Assembly: GCA_049965715.1 (NCBI GenBank)
Contig: JBMFWA010000027.1
Span: 1-14,742 of the forward strand
Direction: 5' to 3'
DNA length: 14,742 nt
From: JAKAFX01 sp049965715
GTDB lineage: Archaea > Thermoplasmatota > Thermoplasmata > Thermoplasmatales > Thermoplasmataceae
A program made the position numbers and the translations under genes. Shown here piece after piece: positions 7,263-14,375 of the stretch. The notes beneath the pieces are model-generated. The model was not told the DNA's origin, did no database searches, and saw only the letters and a program-made list of their open reading frames with translations. Each line of letters opens with the position of its first letter. The stretch's first letter is position 1.

Positions 7263-7335
7263 TAGCCCCGGGCAGATTCGAACTGCCGTCAACGGGTCCA
7301 GAGCCCGGTATGCTTGGCCACTACACCACGGGGCT
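7263..7335 (-). tRNA. tRNA-Gln (CTG anticodon)
   Basis: The minus strand folds as a full cloverleaf of 73 bases. The acceptor stem AGCCCCG pairs perfectly with CGGGGCT, followed by discriminator A. The T arm is GGCAG-TTCGAAT-CTGCC. The anticodon loop is CTCTGGA with anticodon CTG, reading CAG (Gln). The anticodon stem has one C-U mismatch at the top (27/43), and the D stem uses two G-U pairs. CCA is not encoded. No intron is seen. A TATA-like box (7359-7370) is correctly placed. Confidence 0.93.
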
Positions 7336-7358
7336 ATTCATAGCTCTGCATATTCCAC

Positions 7359-7370
7359 TATATCTTAAAT
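7359..7370 (-). promoter_or_regulatory. TATA-like box for tRNA-Gln
   Basis: The minus strand reads ATTTAAGATATA, centred near 7364 and about 29 bases before the tRNA 5' end at 7335. This spacing predicts initiation two or three bases before the tRNA. The unknown gene starting at 7244 has no clear box of its own and may be transcribed from here. Confidence 0.6.
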
Positions 7371-7506
7371 TTTTTTAATAACTACACAAGAAGACCGGAA
7401 CTAACGTTCAGCCCTTTGGAGGCCGTTCTTAAAGTGTGACCTTTCCCTCTTGGAAATTCCAGGAAAAAAAGCATCACAGAACAGATATATGATACTTGAA
7501 CACACC

Positions 7507-7542
7507 ATTTTGGGGGCATTTGGACTTTATTGTTCCCAAAAT
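7507..7542. repeat. Inverted repeat in the gap before the 7631 gene
   Basis: ATTTTGGG (7507-7514) and CCCAAAAT (7535-7542) form a perfect 8-bp stem. Two further G-T pairs are possible inside, with a loop of about 16 bases. It lies in the 240-base gap between tRNA-Gln and the next plus-strand gene, where I see no other gene. It could be an operator, a terminator-like hairpin or chance. Confidence 0.35.
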
Positions 7543-7600
7543 AATTTCGTATTTTCAATTGAAGAGAGTTAACGGTGTAATTTCATTTTTACACGCAAAA

Positions 7601-7610
7601 TTATTATAAA
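7601..7610 (+). promoter_or_regulatory. TATA-like box of the 7631 gene
   Basis: TTATTATAAA is centred near 7606. It is 25 bases before the ATG at 7631 but only 13 before the ATG at 7619, so it supports 7631 as the leaderless start. Confidence 0.6.
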
Positions 7611-7630
7611 GAGCAACAATGAAATGGCAG

Positions 7631-8023
7631 ATGAAAAATTGGAGCGGCCATATTCAGTTTGACGATAAATTTGAATGGAAGGATCTCTCAAAGGCATTTC
7701 CTGAGATATGGGAAATCATAACAAAGGAATCCAAGCAGAATCTTGAGGATGCAAATTATGATCAGCTTAATCTGGATCTCAACATGAAGGAAATTGCAAA
7801 GAACAAAAAGCCCTATGGATACCTCAGGGACGGCGCAAAATTCAGGCTGATTTTTCCCATTGATCAGAAGGAGATGATTGTATATAGGGGAATGCCTTCC
7901 GAGCAGATCAAAGATCTCACGGAAGCAATCGCAAAAGTCCTGAAAAGCAAGAAGATAAAATTTACGATTGCTTATGACAAAATGATCCTTATCGACATTA
8001 AGAGTCGAAGACGATATGGTTAG
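7631..8023 (+). CDS. Unknown 130-residue basic protein
   Basis: I do not recognise the family. From the ATG at 7631 it begins MKNWSGHIQFDDKFEWKDLS and is rich in Lys, Asp and Ile. It looks like an alpha/beta soluble domain: a helix in the WKDLSKAFPEIWEIITKE region, strands around AKFRLIFPIDQKEMIVY, a helix QIKDLTEAIAKVLKSK, and a final strand KFTIAYDKMILIDI followed by a basic tail KSRRRYG that could touch nucleic acid (inference). An ATG at 7619 would add four residues (MKWQ). TATA spacing favours 7631. It is followed 56 bases later by a gene with its own promoter, so it is probably a single-gene transcript. It is likely a conserved lineage-specific protein. Confidence 0.7.
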   Translation: MKNWSGHIQFDDKFEWKDLSKAFPEIWEIITKESKQNLEDANYDQLNLDLNMKEIAKNKKPYGYLRDGAKFRLIFPIDQKEMIVYRGMPSEQIKDLTEAIAKVLKSKKIKFTIAYDKMILIDIKSRRRYG

Positions 8024-8047
8024 TTACACTTATTTTTATTCATAGCA

Positions 8048-8058
8048 AATAATTATAT
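8048..8058 (+). promoter_or_regulatory. TATA-like box of the winged-helix/Trm56 operon
   Basis: AATAATTATAT is centred near 8054, 26 bases before the ATG at 8080. This fits a leaderless mRNA covering the winged-helix gene and the trm56-HDIG gene. Confidence 0.65.
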
Positions 8059-8079
8059 CGCTTACTGCAATATACCGAC

Positions 8080-8586
8080 ATGGTCAGCAGGATAAAAGTT
8101 GTTAATGAGGTTGGAGAATTAGTTACCATTTTTCATGCTGCAGATACAGATGTCAAGAGAAAACTTTTACTTGATCTCTCCACAAGCTGGATAACACTCA
8201 ATGAAATAGAATCAAAGTATGGTGCTGCTGGCAAAAAGGCTCTTCTTTACCTGGACAAGATAAAAATGATAGAAAGCCAGTGGATGACAGGGGATAGGGG
8301 TCCTGAGAAAGCTTATCACACATATTATACAAATGTACAGATAAATCTTATGGGATCGATGGATGAGCTTGCAGATATCATCTATGCCACCACGCTTGGC
8401 GAAGATTCGCTTGAGGATTACGAAAACAGGATAAGAGCAATGATGACAGGCACTGAGGGTGTTTTCGTCGGCGACGCTGCTGAGAAACTTCAGGTATCGC
8501 AGACGCTTCTAAGGGGAATTGTGAAGAGATCGAGCATCCTCCAGATAAAGGGTTATAAAATAGAAGTAGTGGAAGACGCAATCTGA
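8080..8586 (+). CDS. Predicted winged-helix (ArsR-like) DNA-binding protein
   Basis: This 168-residue protein has features of archaeal winged-helix regulators. The N-terminal half has a helix (ADTDVKRKLLLDLSTS), then a helix-turn-helix-like segment WITLNEIESKYGAAGKKALLYLDK followed by a wing rich in charged residues. The C-terminal part (about 115-165) looks like a second such domain: GVFVGDAAEKLQVSQTLLRGIVKRSSILQI. No Cys metal site is seen, so metal sensing is unlikely. The leaderless ATG at 8080 is well supported by TATA spacing. The next gene (trm56-HDIG) starts two bases after the stop, so the two are co-transcribed. It might regulate its own operon, or act on nucleic acid in tRNA metabolism; both are inferences. 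Fold confidence is moderate. Confidence 0.68.
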   Translation: MVSRIKVVNEVGELVTIFHAADTDVKRKLLLDLSTSWITLNEIESKYGAAGKKALLYLDKIKMIESQWMTGDRGPEKAYHTYYTNVQINLMGSMDELADIIYATTLGEDSLEDYENRIRAMMTGTEGVFVGDAAEKLQVSQTLLRGIVKRSSILQIKGYKIEVVEDAI

Positions 8587-8588
8587 TT

Positions 8589-9620
8589 ATGACCGAGAAT
8601 TTCGAAGTCTCTGTTTTGAGGTACGGTCACAGACCTTTCCGTGACAAGAGAATTACCACTCATGTGGCCCTGACTGCAAGGGCATTCGGTGCCTCGTCCG
8701 TGTTCATTGATCAGAGAGACGAGGTTCTTGAACAGAGTGTGCATAAGCTGACGGACAGGTTCGGAGGTAATTTCAGAATTGAGAGTGGCGTCAACTGGAG
8801 GAGACTTTTCGAAAATTTCTCAGGAACCAGGGTTCATCTAACCATGTATGGAATACCGGTTGAAGAGGCCATTCCCAAAATAAAGGAAAGAAGGAAACCT
8901 GTGATGGTGTTCGTTGGATCACAGAAGGTGCCTCCGGAGGTATACTCCATGGCAGACTTCAATGTTTCAGTCACGAATCAACCGCACAGTGAAATAGCGG
9001 CTCTTGCAATTTTCCTTGACAGGTATAATGAGGGGAGAGAACTGAAGGTCGACCATAACGGAAAACTCAAAGTGATTCCGACGGAGAAGGGAAAGAAGGT
9101 TGAATTTATACCCAATGAGAAGGAATGCTTAGAGATCCTGAGCGAGGAGGGAGCTAGCGATCTCCTCATCAGCCACCTGAAGGCGGTCAAGGAGCTTGCT
9201 GTCAGGATCGCTGAAAGATGTGGTGCCAGGCTCGACCTGGTAATTGCAGGATCACTTTTACACGATATTGGAAGGACAAGGACACAGAAAATAGATCATG
9301 CAGTTGTTGGCGCAAAAATACTCGCCGATAGAAATGTAAGTTCCGACGTGGTCAGAATTGTTGAAAGACACATAGGTGCAGGTATAACAGCAGACGAGGC
9401 AGCGGAACTTGGACTTCCTGAGAAGGACTATGTACCGGAGACCCTGGAGGAAAAAATAGTTGCTCAAGCCGATAACCTGTTCTCAGGGGCGACAAGGATA
9501 AAGATAAATATTGTCGCTGAACATTACCGTAAGCTGGGACTTAACCTGCAAGCTGAGAGAATATTAAGGCTCCAGAAGGAGCTTTCATCAATATGCGGTG
9601 CAGATCTTGATGATATCTAA
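8589..9620 (+). CDS. trm56: tRNA (cytidine-56-2'-O)-methyltransferase fused to an HDIG domain
   Basis: Residues 1-170 are a SPOUT methylase of the archaeal Trm56 family, which methylates the ribose of C56 in the tRNA T-loop using SAM. It shows LRYGHRPFRDKRITTHVALT (10-29), the family signature, and the knot region VMVFVGSQKVPPEVY with VSVTNQPHSEIAALAIFLDR. Residues about 175-343 form an HD-superfamily hydrolase domain of archaeal type: His196, the pair HD in LLHDIGRTRT (225-226), DHAVVGAKIL (His237), VERHIGAGI (His261) and VAQADNLFSG (Asp295). Metal ligands are therefore complete and the domain should be active. Length is 343 residues against about 180 for stand-alone Trm56. It starts two bases after the winged-helix gene, and two tRNA genes follow 45 bases downstream. 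Domain assignments are firm; the HD substrate is unknown. Confidence 0.9.
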   Translation: MTENFEVSVLRYGHRPFRDKRITTHVALTARAFGASSVFIDQRDEVLEQSVHKLTDRFGGNFRIESGVNWRRLFENFSGTRVHLTMYGIPVEEAIPKIKERRKPVMVFVGSQKVPPEVYSMADFNVSVTNQPHSEIAALAIFLDRYNEGRELKVDHNGKLKVIPTEKGKKVEFIPNEKECLEILSEEGASDLLISHLKAVKELAVRIAERCGARLDLVIAGSLLHDIGRTRTQKIDHAVVGAKILADRNVSSDVVRIVERHIGAGITADEAAELGLPEKDYVPETLEEKIVAQADNLFSGATRIKINIVAEHYRKLGLNLQAERILRLQKELSSICGADLDDI

Positions 9621-9626
9621 AAAAGC

Positions 9627-9656
9627 AAAAATTAAAGTTAAGCTTGGGTTAAACCC
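9627..9656 (+). promoter_or_regulatory. Probable tRNA promoter with a short palindrome
   Basis: AAAATTAAAG (9627-9636) is a TATA-like box about 34 bases before tRNA-Asn, predicting a leader of about eight bases. It is followed by GGGTTAAACCC (9646-9656), an odd palindrome with five-base arms, which would overlap the initiation region or mark the end of the trm56 transcript. Confidence 0.45.
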
Positions 9657-9665
9657 TAGTTGCCT

Positions 9666-9738
9666 GCCGCCGTAGCTTAGTTGGTAGAGCACCCGGCTGT
9701 TAACCGGGCGGTCGTCGGTTCAAATCCGTCCAGCGGCG
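9666..9738 (+). tRNA. tRNA-Asn (GTT anticodon) with two stem mismatches
   Basis: The 73 bases fold as a cloverleaf. The acceptor is GCCGCCG with CAGCGGC and discriminator G, the D stem is GCTT/GAGC, and the anticodon arm is CCCGG-CTGTTAA-CCGGG with anticodon GTT. The variable loop has five bases and the T loop is TTCAAAT. C6 faces A67 in the acceptor, and T50 faces T64 in the T stem (GTCGG against CCGTC). Both odd bases are in the 3' half, three apart. CCA is not encoded and there is no intron. Confidence 0.9.
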
Positions 9739-9741
9739 TTC

Positions 9742-9815
9742 GGGGTCGTAGCTTAGCTCGGTAGAGCGCCTGGCTCATAACCAGGTGGTCGTCGGTTCAA
9801 ACCCGACCGGCCCCA
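9742..9815 (+). tRNA. tRNA-Met (CAT anticodon), probably elongator
   Basis: The 74 bases fold cleanly. GGGGTCG pairs with CGGCCCC (one T-G pair), the D stem is GCTT/GAGC, the anticodon arm is CCTGG-CTCATAA-CCAGG, and the T arm is GTCGG-TTCAAAC-CCGAC with discriminator A. The anticodon stem lacks the three G-C pairs (GGG/CCC next to the loop) of initiator tRNAs, so it is an elongator Met tRNA; an Ile tRNA with modified CAT anticodon is the alternative. It lies three bases after tRNA-Asn, so the two are likely one transcript. Confidence 0.92.
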
Positions 9816-9837
9816 TCCTGAATCATCTTTAACCGGA

Positions 9838-10038
9838 TTATGCAGAAGTTGTTCTTCTCAGTTGCTGCCATTGAACCGAATCCTGTATGGATGGTAAAAC
9901 AGGTGGTTTCCCTGAATCGGGAAATAGATAGATTGCAACGATGGATTCGATTTTAATGTACTCAGCGAATGCCTTCTCAGCAGATGATGGATCTTTCCAA
10001 TCTCCAGTGGTGAAATATGGGACTGAGACTGTGCAACT
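9838..10038 (-). pseudogene. Orphan coding-like frame without a start codon
   Basis: A minus-strand frame of 66 codons runs from just after a TGA (10039-10041) to a TAA (9838-9840). It has no ATG, GTG or TTG. Its translation looks protein-like (for example DPSSAEKAFAEYIKIESIVA and SGKPPVLPSIQDSVQWQQL). An ATG at 10060 opens another frame (MVNRLSLKL) that would need a one-base shift to join it. It follows the surface-protein stop (10070) on the same strand. It may be the remainder of a decayed gene; the family is unknown. It overlaps plus- and minus-strand frames that look less protein-like. Confidence 0.3.
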
Positions 10039-10069
10039 TCAGGGAGAGGCGATTCACCATTATGCATAT

Positions 10070-13000
10070 TCACCTTTTTCTGAAGAGCGTCATAGCGACG
10101 AATATTGCAAGTCCCAGCGATGCTATGGACAGAATATAAGGTACCAGTGAAACCATGTTAAAGGGAGAAGATGGAATGAAGAATCCCACGGCACGAACAA
10201 CCGACGATCCGTAAACAGAGATTATTCCACTCGTATGGTTTGCAGAGTAACTGGATGGCGTGTTAACGTAATAATCGTAAGTTCCATTGGACAATTGGAA
10301 AGTGATGGAGGATGAATTGGAAATTTCAGTAGATCCGGATACAGATATGCCCCAGATTGTCCCCTGGACCAGCCCCGTTTCAGTGAAAGTTACGTTGAAT
10401 TTGACTGAAATAAATCTGACTGTTATATTGACTCCGTGTCCAATCACCATGAAGGTGTCGGTTGGCTCGCTGGGAGCATAATCACTGTTCCCGCTGGCTA
10501 TCGCATAACTGTATGTACCATTAGTCAGGTATAGTGATACTGATGCATTTGATGTTAGGCCTGAATTGAAATCGGATGAACTCACGGACCATTTTACCGA
10601 GGTTGGAAGGCCTGATTCAGAGAAACTGATTCTGTATGTGTTAGCCAAGAAAGTGATGGGTGGAAGCTGGATACTGTTTCCAGTTACACTGAATGTTGAA
10701 CCATAAACTTCCGGAACATAGTTCTTGTCCGAAGATGCAATATGATAGGCATAGGTACCGTTTGGCTCTGAAAAGTTCAGGGAAGAAACTGATGAACTGA
10801 ATGACTGCCCATTGCTAAGGTTCACATACCAGGTTGTACCATCTGGAAGACCGGTTTCATTCACGTAAACGTTATAGGTGATCCTTGTAAGTTCAACGTT
10901 AATGGTCTCGCTCTGATCTGACACATCCAGCGTGCCTGATGAGATGGATTTTCTGAACCCGTTGGAGTATATGGAGTATGAATAACTTCCGGGTATGAGG
11001 GAGAACGATATGAGAGGATTCTCCGAAAATTCTGAAAAACTTGTGGACTGGACTCCTCCTGAAACGCTTACACCCCAGAGCGAACCGTGTGTGAGTCCTG
11101 AAACAGTGAAATACTCACCTGGAGTGGTATAAGTGGAAATATTGCCGCTTCCGTAGTTGCAAACATAGATCTCCGGTTGAACTGGATTGTATGTCAATCC
11201 CCATGGCTCGCTGCCAGTCTGGAGGCTGAGTACCTGGTTAAGGCCATTGATGACAGACAAGTTGTTTGAATTGTAATTTGTCACATAAACAAGGCCGTTG
11301 GAGGGATCATACAATATTCCGTATGGTTCGCTACCAGTATTCAGGCTCGAAACAACGATGGTTCCGTTTACAACTGAAACATTGTTGGATCCACTGTTGG
11401 CAACATAAATCAGGCCGTTCTCAGCATTGTATGTGATTGCGTCCGGATCGCTCCCAACCCTCAGGATGGATACAGTAGAGGAATTGTTAAGTACAGAAAC
11501 GTAACCATTCTCTGAAGTGACATACAGATAACCGTTTGCGGGGCTGACAATTAAGGCGTATGGATATTCCATAACGTTTATCGTCTCGATTACAGACAGT
11601 CCTGAAATCACGCTGACTGTGCTGGAATCGTAATTTGCCACATAGACGAATCCATTGGCAGGATTGGAAGTAATATCTGTAGGTTCATAACCAACCTGTA
11701 TTTCTGCGATTATACTCGTTCCGTTTATAACAGTGACATCATCTGTGTAATCATTGGCAACATAGATCAATCCATTGACAGGATTCCAGGTTATGGCGTA
11801 AGGATCACTATAGCCAATGGGAATCTCTGCGATTATTGCGGAGCCCTGAAAAACTGTGACATAATACTCCCCGTTTGAATTACTTGAATAGTTAGCCACA
11901 TACAGATATCCGTTATCTGGATCTGATACTGCAGCAATTGGTTCATATGCAGGGAGTGAACCCTGAACAGTGTAGCTGTTGACGTAATCAACAGTTCTCG
12001 AAATGTCAGTGCCATAGCTCCTGACAGTTCCTGATATGAATGGAAATATATAGTAATCAGGCGGAGCAAAATATGAGATACTGTGAGTTCCGTTGGTTAA
12101 GGTAACGTTGATCCATGACGTCGTTGAAAAGTAATTTGTAGAGTCGAGGCTGATCTCCCAGGCAGACCCATTTTGAAGTCCGGGGAAACCCTTTTCCTGA
12201 TCATGAATGATAAAGACTGTTCTGGTAAACTTGACATATATTACGTGTGAAGTGCTGAATAGGTTTATCACGCCGGATGTGACGTTTGATGTGTAGCCGG
12301 CCGCATAAATTTGATATTTATAGGTTCCGTTGATAACTGCAAAGCTGATTGAGCTGACGGACGAGGACTGACCCGTATTCGTCGTATTGAAAAGCACCAG
12401 CCAGGGTGTTCCCGGGATTAAACCGGTTTCGTCAAAGGTCACGTTATAGAATCTGACTGAAGTGCTCTTGCTGAACCCTGTGAAGGTGACATTCGTAATT
12501 CCATTAGCTATGACGTTACCGTCCACGGAAACAAGACCTCCTGAAACTGAAGGTATGAACCCGGACGACCCGGTCTTGTAGTTATAGGTACCATTCGGCA
12601 GGCTGAATTTGATCACAGTGGAAGTACTGCTCAGGTTGGTACCCGAAAGATTACACCACCAGGATGTACCGGCCGGAAGACCTGATTCTGTGAAAGCAAC
12701 ATAGTATCTGGCAACAGTGAAATGGGCAGTTTCATTTATATGGCCGTTAATCGTTACCGGAATTTCAGATGAGCTTCCGGTATAGTTTCCGTCACCATGC
12801 CCGATCCAGCCTGTGAACACGTATCCGGGATCTGAAAATGCACTGATCCATATGGAGGATGACTGATTGAACCAACCACTCTGGGGCTTTACACTGCCAT
12901 TAGTATCATTGGCTGATACGTTCAGCCAGTACTGAACCCTGAACTGTAACAACAGAATGCTGTCTTCACCCGTTACCATATCGATACCATATGAAAGGTT

Positions 13001-13918
13001 TACAAGCACCCGTTCATCAGACTTGATTACAAATACAGGATTCTCTATCATCCATGGATAAGTGCCGTTGCCATTCTGGAACCACACATAACTGGAGTTT
13101 GATTCCTTTGTGATTCCATTAAATGTCACATTCCAGTCCATTCCTGCGGGATGACTTATGCCCTCAAAATATGTCATATACTGAGTTCCGGAAACAATCA
13201 CAGGTGAAAATAAGTAAATCTCAGCACCGGCTGCCCAATAACCGCTGGTTCCCTGCCCCGCAAATGTCGCCTTGAAACTGTACTCACCCTTCGCAAGATA
13301 CTGGTATGCTATAAGCACCGTGGAATATTGAGTGCCATTGGATGTTAGCGTTTTGAAATTTGCTGTAGATGATAGCGTTATGGAATACAGTCCACCGCCT
13401 CCAACCAGAATCACTGCAAGTGTATTGTCTGTACTGACCCAGAAATTTCCAGAAAGTCCGGACGCACCTGATGTTCCGTTATAGTATGTGAGTGAATTGT
13501 AGATTCCTCCGACAATCTTGGCTTCGGCAACACTATAATCGGAGGCACCAGTGGAAAAATTTGCAGAATCATGCAGTGAATGACCTATCACCACGGCCGT
13601 AATAGAGGCGGAATTGTTCACTGAATTGTCGGTGATAAAATTCTGATTGGCAGATGGAAAGATTGATGTCGCTCCGCCATCGGATACTGCATACAGGTAC
13701 ATGTCTCCCCCGGCGGACAAGGTGTCGTTGAGCTGCCCGTTAAATGAATTTGCAGAAACCACTGATGCGTTGGTCACTAATGAGTTGGGCAAGATTGCCT
13801 GAGTATTCCTATCATTTGTATGTAAGGTGACAGACAATGGACTGTTAGAAGGGCTAAAATATATCGCCAGAAGCAGTGCCACCACCAAAACGATCATGAA
13901 TTCTTTCTTAGGTTGCAT
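10070..13918 (-). CDS. Giant secreted, membrane-anchored surface protein with YVTN propeller and seven GLP-type modules
   Basis: This 1282-residue protein has an N-terminal signal or anchor (MQPKKEFMIVLVVALLLAIY) and a C-terminal membrane helix (about 1256-1278) ending in FRKR, so nearly the whole chain is outside the cell. Residues 30-330 are an unassigned beta-rich region, and 328-402 resemble a bacterial-type beta repeat (GYVFTGWIGHG). Three modules of about 80 residues with E(S/T)GLP..G..W and NGTYxY motifs span 404-650, the third degenerate. Seven YVTN-type blades follow (658-932), each with NG.(I/V)YV.N..., spaced about 40 residues: a complete seven-bladed propeller. Four more GLP modules (935-1245) lead to the anchor. 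N-glycosylation sequons are very frequent. An adhesion or envelope role is likely, since this lineage lacks a wall; the ligand is unknown. A TATA-like box and GAGGT precede the ATG. Confidence 0.88.
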   Translation of the reverse strand: MQPKKEFMIVLVVALLLAIYFSPSNSPLSVTLHTNDRNTQAILPNSLVTNASVVSANSFNGQLNDTLSAGGDMYLYAVSDGGATSIFPSANQNFITDNSVNNSASITAVVIGHSLHDSANFSTGASDYSVAEAKIVGGIYNSLTYYNGTSGASGLSGNFWVSTDNTLAVILVGGGGLYSITLSSTANFKTLTSNGTQYSTVLIAYQYLAKGEYSFKATFAGQGTSGYWAAGAEIYLFSPVIVSGTQYMTYFEGISHPAGMDWNVTFNGITKESNSSYVWFQNGNGTYPWMIENPVFVIKSDERVLVNLSYGIDMVTGEDSILLLQFRVQYWLNVSANDTNGSVKPQSGWFNQSSSIWISAFSDPGYVFTGWIGHGDGNYTGSSSEIPVTINGHINETAHFTVARYYVAFTESGLPAGTSWWCNLSGTNLSSTSTVIKFSLPNGTYNYKTGSSGFIPSVSGGLVSVDGNVIANGITNVTFTGFSKSTSVRFYNVTFDETGLIPGTPWLVLFNTTNTGQSSSVSSISFAVINGTYKYQIYAAGYTSNVTSGVINLFSTSHVIYVKFTRTVFIIHDQEKGFPGLQNGSAWEISLDSTNYFSTTSWINVTLTNGTHSISYFAPPDYYIFPFISGTVRSYGTDISRTVDYVNSYTVQGSLPAYEPIAAVSDPDNGYLYVANYSSNSNGEYYVTVFQGSAIIAEIPIGYSDPYAITWNPVNGLIYVANDYTDDVTVINGTSIIAEIQVGYEPTDITSNPANGFVYVANYDSSTVSVISGLSVIETINVMEYPYALIVSPANGYLYVTSENGYVSVLNNSSTVSILRVGSDPDAITYNAENGLIYVANSGSNNVSVVNGTIVVSSLNTGSEPYGILYDPSNGLVYVTNYNSNNLSVINGLNQVLSLQTGSEPWGLTYNPVQPEIYVCNYGSGNISTYTTPGEYFTVSGLTHGSLWGVSVSGGVQSTSFSEFSENPLISFSLIPGSYSYSIYSNGFRKSISSGTLDVSDQSETINVELTRITYNVYVNETGLPDGTTWYVNLSNGQSFSSSVSSLNFSEPNGTYAYHIASSDKNYVPEVYGSTFSVTGNSIQLPPITFLANTYRISFSESGLPTSVKWSVSSSDFNSGLTSNASVSLYLTNGTYSYAIASGNSDYAPSEPTDTFMVIGHGVNITVRFISVKFNVTFTETGLVQGTIWGISVSGSTEISNSSSITFQLSNGTYDYYVNTPSSYSANHTSGIISVYGSSVVRAVGFFIPSSPFNMVSLVPYILSIASLGLAIFVAMTLFRKR
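10184..11116 (-). repeat. Four GLP/NGTY modules, membrane-proximal half
   Basis: Protein residues 935-1245 hold four tandem copies of about 80 residues. Their opening motifs are SGLTHGSLWG, ETGLPDGTTW, ESGLPTSVKW and ETGLVQGTIW. Their midpoint motifs are IPGSYSY, PNGTYAY, TNGTYSY and SNGTYDY. The first copy is the most divergent. They look like Ig- or PEGA-like beta sandwiches forming a stalk (inference). Confidence 0.75.
11123..11947 (-). repeat. Seven YVTN beta-propeller blades
   Basis: Protein residues 658-932 contain seven repeats starting near 658, 704, 744, 784, 823, 863 and 903. Each has a (S/Y)(D/E)P...NP.NG.(I/V)YVAN core and a VSVING-type strand. Spacing is 39-41 residues, except for the first blade (46), which carries an insertion. 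The count matches a closed seven-bladed propeller. Confidence 0.85.
11969..12709 (-). repeat. Three GLP/NGTY modules, distal half
   Basis: Protein residues 404-650 hold modules with opening motifs ESGLPAGTSW, ETGLIPGTPW and a degenerate KGFPGLQNGSAW. Midpoint motifs are PNGTYNY, INGTYKY and TNGTHSI. Together with the four copies after the propeller there are seven in all. Confidence 0.75.
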
Positions 13919-13923
13919 AGTTA

Positions 13924-13950
13924 ACCTCTATAATTATTTCACTTTATGAA
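13924..13950 (-). promoter_or_regulatory. Promoter and ribosome site of the surface-protein gene
   Basis: On the minus strand TTCATAAAGTG (13941-13951) is centred about 27 bases before the ATG at 13918, fitting a very short leader. A second TATA-like run lies at 13929-13937. GAGGT (13924-13928) is five bases before the ATG and would serve as a Shine-Dalgarno site on a longer transcript. Confidence 0.5.
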
Positions 13951-14041
13951 TAAAAGAATGAACCTTTTTGTATTTAAATCCCATGCCTAACGTTTTGGAT
14001 GACCATGGAGTTTAAGTCTCAATTACTTTATAATAATATGA

Positions 14042-14263
14042 TCATGAGGCAGATACGATCCATCTTCCTAACGAAGTCAGGATAATGCCAATAATTATTC
14101 CCGCAGAGGATACTAACAAAGTATAACCGAAATAAAATACCCAAATGGTCTCAAAATTGACAATTACCTTGAAGAATCTTGTATTGAACTTGCCTCCTGG
14201 GATAGTATCCAGAATTTCCAGTGAATGGTCTGCATAAGATATGGCGATATTGAAATCTGCCAT
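14042..14263 (-). CDS. Small predicted membrane protein, possibly the end of a decayed gene
   Basis: This is a 73-residue frame starting MADFNIAISYADHSLEILDT, with one strong hydrophobic segment (about 38-64, including GYTLLVSSAGIIIGIILTSL) and a short tail. No family is recognised. A weak TATA-like GTATAC (14286-14291) lies about 26 bases before the ATG. Just upstream on the same strand are two short protein-like frames in different phases, at 14269-14337 (MTVPFFLGILQKIIDSIRAI...) and 14349-14429 (MEDELSRMIFESWISYGRIQ...). The last is preceded by a TATA-like CTTATAAG. All three together would make a product of about 129 residues if two frameshifts were corrected, so this could be the C-terminal remnant of one membrane protein rather than an independent gene. 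Confidence 0.42.
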   Translation of the reverse strand: MADFNIAISYADHSLEILDTIPGGKFNTRFFKVIVNFETIWVFYFGYTLLVSSAGIIIGIILTSLGRWIVSAS

Positions 14264-14346
14264 CTCAACTACGGGGATATGGCACGTATACTGTCAATTA
14301 TTTTTTGAAGAATGCCCAGAAAGAAAGGAACTGTCATAGGGCACAG

Positions 14347-14375
14347 ATTCAAGAGTCAATTATTCCCTCTTGAAT
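14347..14375. repeat. Inverted repeat, 9-bp arms
   Basis: ATTCAAGAG (14347-14355) and CTCTTGAAT (14367-14375) are perfect inverted copies with an 11-base loop. They overlap the end of the short minus-strand frame that stops at 14349. The sequence GTCAATTATT inside the loop side (14355-14364) recurs at 14293-14302. Confidence 0.4.

Noticed and set aside
7112..7378. Plus-strand frame of 88 codons across tRNA-Gln
   Set aside because: It is the complement of the tRNA and of the unknown helical gene.
9941..10150. Plus-strand frame of 69 codons
   Set aside because: It overlaps the end of the surface-protein gene and the minus-strand orphan frame, and its C-terminal third looks non-protein-like.
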